Positions 5,937 through 9,100 of a stretch of DNA of 9,100 nt are shown piece by piece; position 1 is the stretch's first letter; each line of letters begins with the position of its first letter. The notes beneath the pieces are model-generated. The model did no database searches, had not been told where the DNA came from, and saw nothing but the letters and a program-made list of their open reading frames with translations. Source of the DNA: Bacteroidales bacterium (lineage in GTDB: Bacteria; Bacteroidota; Bacteroidia; Bacteroidales; UBA12077); contig JAUVUS010000068.1 in the NCBI GenBank assembly GCA_030600865.1, forward strand, positions 1 through 9,100. The letters are read 5' to 3'. The position numbers and the translations under genes are program-made.

Positions 5937-6761
5937 TTATTTTTTAACAAAAATCAAAGTGTCTAAATCTAAAGGATTTTCAAAGTTGCCTTCTTTAAAG
6001 TAACTCGTCCAACCATTCTTAAATAAGGCTTTTACTTGTATATAAACTGGATCTTTCATTGTATGACTTTGACTTTGTTCTTGAAATACAAATATCCCGT
6101 TAGGGGCTATTCGTTTTTGGAGGGAAAGGATTAATTCTGGAGTAAATTGAATATAGCAGAATAAGTTTTTTGCTCTTATTGTACCTATTTTATTATTAAA
6201 ATCTTGTTTCGATAAATCTTCAACACTTTTGTTTAGGGTAACAATATTTTCAAGATTACATTCTTTGCTTTTTAACTCTAAAACCTTACATGAAAAAACA
6301 GATTTGTCAATCAAATAGTAAGTTGACGTAGGACTAAGAAAGTCATAAAAATTAATAAAATCTAGTCCTGAGGCTAAATCAATATAAACAGAATTTTCAA
6401 TTGGATTAGAAGGTAACTTAGGTAATTTAAAACCTGCATCAATAAAAGAATTTCTATAGCAATCAATATATAGCTTCGCTAATAATTCGATAAACTCAAT
6501 GTATTTGGAGTCAGTTATGGTTTTTTTATAGAATTTTAAGAAATCATTTAATTCTTTTTTTAAACTTTCAGAATTGCCTTCAACCTTTCTATGTTTATGA
6601 ATAAAATAATCAATTGCTGAATCTGAACAGTACTTATAAAAGTTATATATTCCTGCAATAGTCGAGATTTCTGTTTTAGGAATATTATAATTGGTTAAAA
6701 ATGAGAAGTTATTTCCACTATTTTCCAAATAGATATTTTCTAATTTTTGTATTGTATTCAT
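5937..6761 (-). CDS. SAM-dependent methyltransferase-like protein (class I Rossmann fold)
   Basis: 274 residues, cytosolic, no signal or membrane segment. The C-terminal half follows the class I methyltransferase order: motif I VYIDLASGLD (125-134) in the place of the SAM-binding D/E-x-G-x-G loop, strand 2 ending in acidic D152 (YYLIDKS) for the ribose, SVED (179-182) at the adenine position, a KIGTIRAKNLFCYI strand 4 region (191-204) and GIFVFQEQS strand 5 (222-230). Residues 1-120 are helical and form an N-terminal domain I do not recognise. The glycine loop is sparse (only G132), so binding may be weakened; an inactive Rossmann protein is the alternative. Substrate is unknown. It is the second gene of a leftward pair, 134 bases after the 417-residue gene, and that gap holds its own candidate promoter, so it need not depend on the upstream gene. 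Confidence 0.65.
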   Translation of the reverse strand: MNTIQKLENIYLENSGNNFSFLTNYNIPKTEISTIAGIYNFYKYCSDSAIDYFIHKHRKVEGNSESLKKELNDFLKFYKKTITDSKYIEFIELLAKLYIDCYRNSFIDAGFKLPKLPSNPIENSVYIDLASGLDFINFYDFLSPTSTYYLIDKSVFSCKVLELKSKECNLENIVTLNKSVEDLSKQDFNNKIGTIRAKNLFCYIQFTPELILSLQKRIAPNGIFVFQEQSQSHTMKDPVYIQVKALFKNGWTSYFKEGNFENPLDLDTLIFVKK

Positions 6762-6816
6762 ATTGTTTCATTTGCATTTTAAGAAACGGTGAATTAGGAT
6801 TAGTGAATCGCGTAGC

Positions 6817-6846
6817 ATTTACTTGTCAAATTACGATGAAGTAAAT
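6817..6846. repeat. Inverted repeat around the -7 element, possible operator
   Basis: ATTTACT (6817-6823) and AGTAAAT (6840-6846) are exact reverse complements 16 bases apart. The proposed -7 element (6827-6833) lies between them. A regulator bound here would cover the promoter; a chance 7-mer pair in AT-rich DNA is also quite possible. Confidence 0.3.
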
Positions 6847-6858
6847 ACGAGTTACAAA
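6827..6858 (-). promoter_or_regulatory. Candidate Bacteroidota promoter for the methyltransferase-like gene
   Basis: On the minus strand TTTG (6858-6855), a 21-base spacer and TAATTTG (6833-6827) resemble the -33 TTTG and -7 TAnnTTTG elements of the phylum's primary sigma factor, with one base missing inside the -7 box. It leaves a leader of roughly 60 bases before the ATG at 6761. Confidence 0.4.
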
Positions 6859-6895
6859 CCTTGATATTTTAGATATCTCCACCAAATGTTATTTG

Positions 6896-8149
6896 TTATT
6901 TCTGGTTCCATAAATTGAATCTAATATTATTCATTTTTAACTCTTCAAGGTATGATTCCAAATCTGTTTCTAATAGTACTGATAATTGATTATCATCTAT
7001 ATCAATTTTATTAATATCATTAAGCTTAATTGGTACATTCGGATCTATATTTAATGAACTATCAAGAAAACTGCCAGTACAAGGTAAATCAACTTTTATT
7101 TCATTAATGCTAGTTGATCCAGTTAAACCAGCTAAAATCTCATTATTGTCTTGTGGTAATAAGGTCTTAGTTACTGTTTTTGTCATTTCTTTATATTTGT
7201 CCTTAATACTTTTAATAGCTGCATTTTTAATATTTCTTCTTTCTTGATTAATATAGGTTGAATCAGCATCTAGTAAAGCGTTTCCTTCAATCCAAAGTTT
7301 TTTTGAATCAGAATATATTTTTTTAATTTCTTCATCATCTTCAGCAATCTCGATGTCATAAAGTTTATTAATTGCAGCAACATACTTTTTGAACCATAAC
7401 GAATGTTCATCATTTCCCTTTAATGATTCAAAAGAGATATTAAAAACAATATGTGTATTTTCTACTTGTCTTTTATTATAATATAGTGTATCCCCTCTTA
7501 ATTCAAATTTAGATTCATCCACGTTTTCGAATCGTTCTCCATCATTTGTTGAAATCATAATTAAACTACCTTTAGTTAGTTTTCCATTACTAACTGGATT
7601 GTTTTCACTTTGGTTGCTAATTATTCCTGCAAAACTTGCTTCTAATTGGGTATTTGGATTGGAATCTGTCAAAAGTTTCTTAACAAGGGATGTTACGGTA
7701 ATTAATTGACCTACAATTGTTGGGGTTAATTGAAGTGCAGCTTGATATTCGGGTTCATTAAGCATCTCAAATTTATTTTGTAAAGAATCATTTTTCACTG
7801 CTGTCATTTTTACATCAATAGAGAGAGCATCTGAATTTGCTGGAATTTTAACAGCAATATTACGCTGTATACCAAGATTATAATTCTTATCAACCTTGAT
7901 CTCTCTAATATCTTGAACGGATGAGGCCTCTATAGAATCCCTTCCCATTTGATACTTAAGATTAGTTGTAAGAACAATTTTATCTTTACCTCCAAATGTA
8001 GATTGCCAAAAATTACCTTTTGACATATAATTAACACAACGAAGCTGTAGATTAATGTATCCAGAGTTTTTAAGTATCTGATTTTCTTTTTGGTTTTTCG
8101 ATGAACCTTTTACTGGTTTCCAGAATTTTTTTGTACCTAGAATTGACAT
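6896..8149 (-). CDS. Protein of unknown family, 417 residues
   Basis: I do not recognise this family. It has no signal peptide, no transmembrane helix and few cysteines, so it should be cytosolic. Residues about 30-130 are strand-rich (INLQLRCVNYM, KIVLTTNLKYQM, IREIKVDKNYNLG, IAVKIP, LSIDVKMTAV) and suggest a beta-sandwich. Residues 136-162 hold an amphipathic helix (LTPTIVGQLITVTSLVKKLL). A second beta part spans about 165-242 (LTKGSLIMIST, KFELRGDTLYYN, THIVFNISFESL). Residues about 248-335 are highly charged helices, possibly coiled coil (SLWFKKYVAAINKLYDIEIAEDDEEIKKIYSDSKKLW). The C-terminus (350-417) is mixed. The ATG at 8149 is the only sensible start and no shorter alternative is needed. 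It sits directly upstream of a methyltransferase-like gene in a two-gene module flanked by direct repeats A and B, a context typical of acquired genes. Confidence 0.8.
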   Translation of the reverse strand: MSILGTKKFWKPVKGSSKNQKENQILKNSGYINLQLRCVNYMSKGNFWQSTFGGKDKIVLTTNLKYQMGRDSIEASSVQDIREIKVDKNYNLGIQRNIAVKIPANSDALSIDVKMTAVKNDSLQNKFEMLNEPEYQAALQLTPTIVGQLITVTSLVKKLLTDSNPNTQLEASFAGIISNQSENNPVSNGKLTKGSLIMISTNDGERFENVDESKFELRGDTLYYNKRQVENTHIVFNISFESLKGNDEHSLWFKKYVAAINKLYDIEIAEDDEEIKKIYSDSKKLWIEGNALLDADSTYINQERRNIKNAAIKSIKDKYKEMTKTVTKTLLPQDNNEILAGLTGSTSINEIKVDLPCTGSFLDSSLNIDPNVPIKLNDINKIDIDDNQLSVLLETDLESYLEELKMNNIRFNLWNQK

Positions 8150-8413
8150 AATAGATTTATTTAAAGATTAATATTCGTTAATAGATAAGGTCTTTTGAAA
8201 GAAGCAATCATTATGAAATTTGTTATTAATATAAGTTTTGAATAAAAACTTAAACTAATTGCATTACAAATTTGGTCTTGAGAATCAATCAAGAATAATG
8301 ATAATACTGATCTGACGTTCTGAACCATTACAATACTTTTTCTCTCCCTTTCGTATTCGCAATAGTTCTGGTAGGTATTTTAGATCATTAAAGCTATAAA
8401 ACTATTTTCTAAT

Positions 8414-8453
8414 AGCCAAGAATTTTAAGATATAATTAAAAAATATCTTGGCT
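8414..8453. repeat. Inverted repeat at the start of direct repeat B
   Basis: AGCCAAGA (8414-8421) and TCTTGGCT (8446-8453) are exact reverse complements with a 24-base AT-rich loop; allowing one mismatch the stem extends inward to 13 pairs. The right arm is inside repeat B. Repeat A has the right arm with one change but no matching left arm, so the palindrome is specific to this copy. Confidence 0.45.
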
Positions 8454-8666
8454 TCAGCAAAGTTTCAGCCAAAATCAAGAATAAATTGCTGGGTTGCTTA
8501 ACCTATAAGGCGTTTAGATATTTTTATTCGTGACCTAAATGAGATCACAATACATTCAGTTGAAAGATTGTATTAAGAAGAATATATTCCTTTGTACTAG
8601 AATATATTTCAGATAAGTAAAATACCAGAGAGACCATCGAGTTAAAAGAGGGTATGTTTCTTTAAG
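8432..8666 (+). repeat. Diverged direct repeat B, partner of 5651-5864
   Basis: Same orientation as repeat A. After a nearly identical 44-base start the two align with gaps. In the plus frame this copy reads KYLGFSKVSAKIKNKLLG...YFYS without the stop seen in A, ends at a TGA, and then continues in another frame as IRDLNEITIHSVERLY before a TAA. The pattern of a readable but frame-broken sequence fits a decayed gene. It lies on the far side of the two-gene module from repeat A. Confidence 0.6.
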
Positions 8667-8853
8667 ATTGGAGTGAATTTACATCAGGCTTATTTAGATT
8701 GAATTTAAATTGCCGTATAGAAATAAAAATTTTCATAAAAAGGGGTCACCTTTTGAATTATTCGGGAATTAATAGTTAGGAGTAATATAATTAAGAACGT
8801 AGTATAAAATCAATTCATTTTTGTTTAGCAAAATAATTAATAGTTGAAACAAT

Positions 8854-8885
8854 TTTGTAATATGCGGCGTATAGTATATACCTTG
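8854..8885 (+). promoter_or_regulatory. Candidate Bacteroidota promoter for the right-edge gene
   Basis: TTTG (8854-8857), a 21-base spacer and TACCTTG (8879-8885) approximate the -33/-7 pair of the phylum, with a one-base-short -7 box. It would give a leader of about 25 bases before the ATG at 8915. Confidence 0.4.
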
Positions 8886-8914
8886 TTATTTTATATTAAC
8901 CTAAAAATACCTAT

Positions 8915-9100
8915 ATGAAAAAACTTTTACCTGCTATTCTTGTAATCCTTTTTCTTAATACTAACGCACAAACACCTCAAGAATTTTTACAACCTGAAGT
9001 ATGGCTTCGAGCTGATCAATTTGATGAGAATTTTGATTATTGGAATGATGTAAGTGGAAATGACTATCATGCAGTACCAGCTGATAGTTTTTCAATGTCA
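8915..9100 (+). CDS. Secreted protein, N-terminal fragment (runs off right edge)
   Basis: An ATG at 8915 opens a frame that is still open at base 9100, giving 62 residues. Residues 1-19 are a clear Sec signal peptide (MKKLLPAILVILFLNTNAQ, cleavage likely after NA). The mature start contains PEVWLRADQF and YWNDVSGNDYHAVPAD, a pattern that opens many large secreted Bacteroidota proteins, where a W-L-x-A-D segment and a W-x-D-x-S-G-N-x-x-x-A segment begin a LamG/concanavalin-like jelly-roll domain. Such proteins usually end in a T9SS sorting domain, outside this window. It is the only plus-strand gene found here. Coding status is near certain; the domain call is inference from a short stretch. 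Confidence 0.8.
   Translation, partial: MKKLLPAILVILFLNTNAQTPQEFLQPEVWLRADQFDENFDYWNDVSGNDYHAVPADSFSMS

Larger units (their letters stand above)
8150..8914. other. 765-base gene-poor stretch between divergent genes
   Basis: This AT-rich region separates the leftward 417-residue gene from the rightward edge gene and should contain both promoters. It holds direct repeat B (8432-8666), the hairpin at 8414-8453 and the short recurring piece at 8673-8696. No frame in it looks like a real gene. A clear promoter for the 417-residue gene was not found. Confidence 0.5.

Noticed and set aside
1..9100. CRISPR arrays, tRNA and rRNA genes, riboswitches
   Set aside because: No regularly spaced short direct repeats, cloverleaf or conserved rRNA segments were seen on either strand.

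Overview
The window looks like a low-GC chromosome of a Bacteroidota (Bacteroidetes) bacterium. The evidence is a subtilisin-type protease ending in a type IX secretion (Por) sorting domain, two small lipoproteins with an SC lipobox followed by acidic residues, few recognisable Shine-Dalgarno sequences, and two sites resembling the Bacteroidota TTTG / TAnnTTTG promoter. The genus cannot be read from the sequence. All complete genes lie on the minus strand; only the gene at the right edge is on plus.

Left third (1-2320) is accessory DNA. A PIN-like gene runs off the left edge, followed by a 133-base imperfect hairpin element (184-316), a small META-like lipoprotein (330-737), a complete IS3-family insertion sequence (821-2173) and a second hairpin element (2189-2317). 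The IS appears to sit inside a third hairpin element, whose left arm (788-820) and right arm (about 2174-2195) remain on its two sides. So the lipoprotein is a lone gene bracketed by long imperfect palindromes, a layout that recalls integron attC cassettes without proving it. The IS has an intact DDE catalytic domain, but its OrfA frame carries a TAA just before the A AAA AAG slippage heptamer, which should prevent normal OrfAB fusion.

Middle (2320-4965) holds a likely two-gene unit read leftward: an OB-like lipoprotein, then a 681-residue secreted subtilase with catalytic triad D151/H206/S363 and a C-terminal T9SS signal. A strong hairpin follows as the probable terminator.

Right part (4966-8914) is a two-gene module read leftward: a 417-residue protein of unknown family followed by a Rossmann-fold, SAM-dependent methyltransferase-like protein. 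It has long gene-poor flanks on both sides (about 970 and 765 bases). Each flank carries a copy of a diverged direct repeat of about 215-235 bases, which looks like decayed coding sequence. This repeat-flanked pair is the best candidate for an undescribed system, but nothing in the sequence fixes its function.

The right edge (8915-9100, plus strand) begins a secreted protein with a signal peptide and a LamG-like opening, probably another T9SS cargo.
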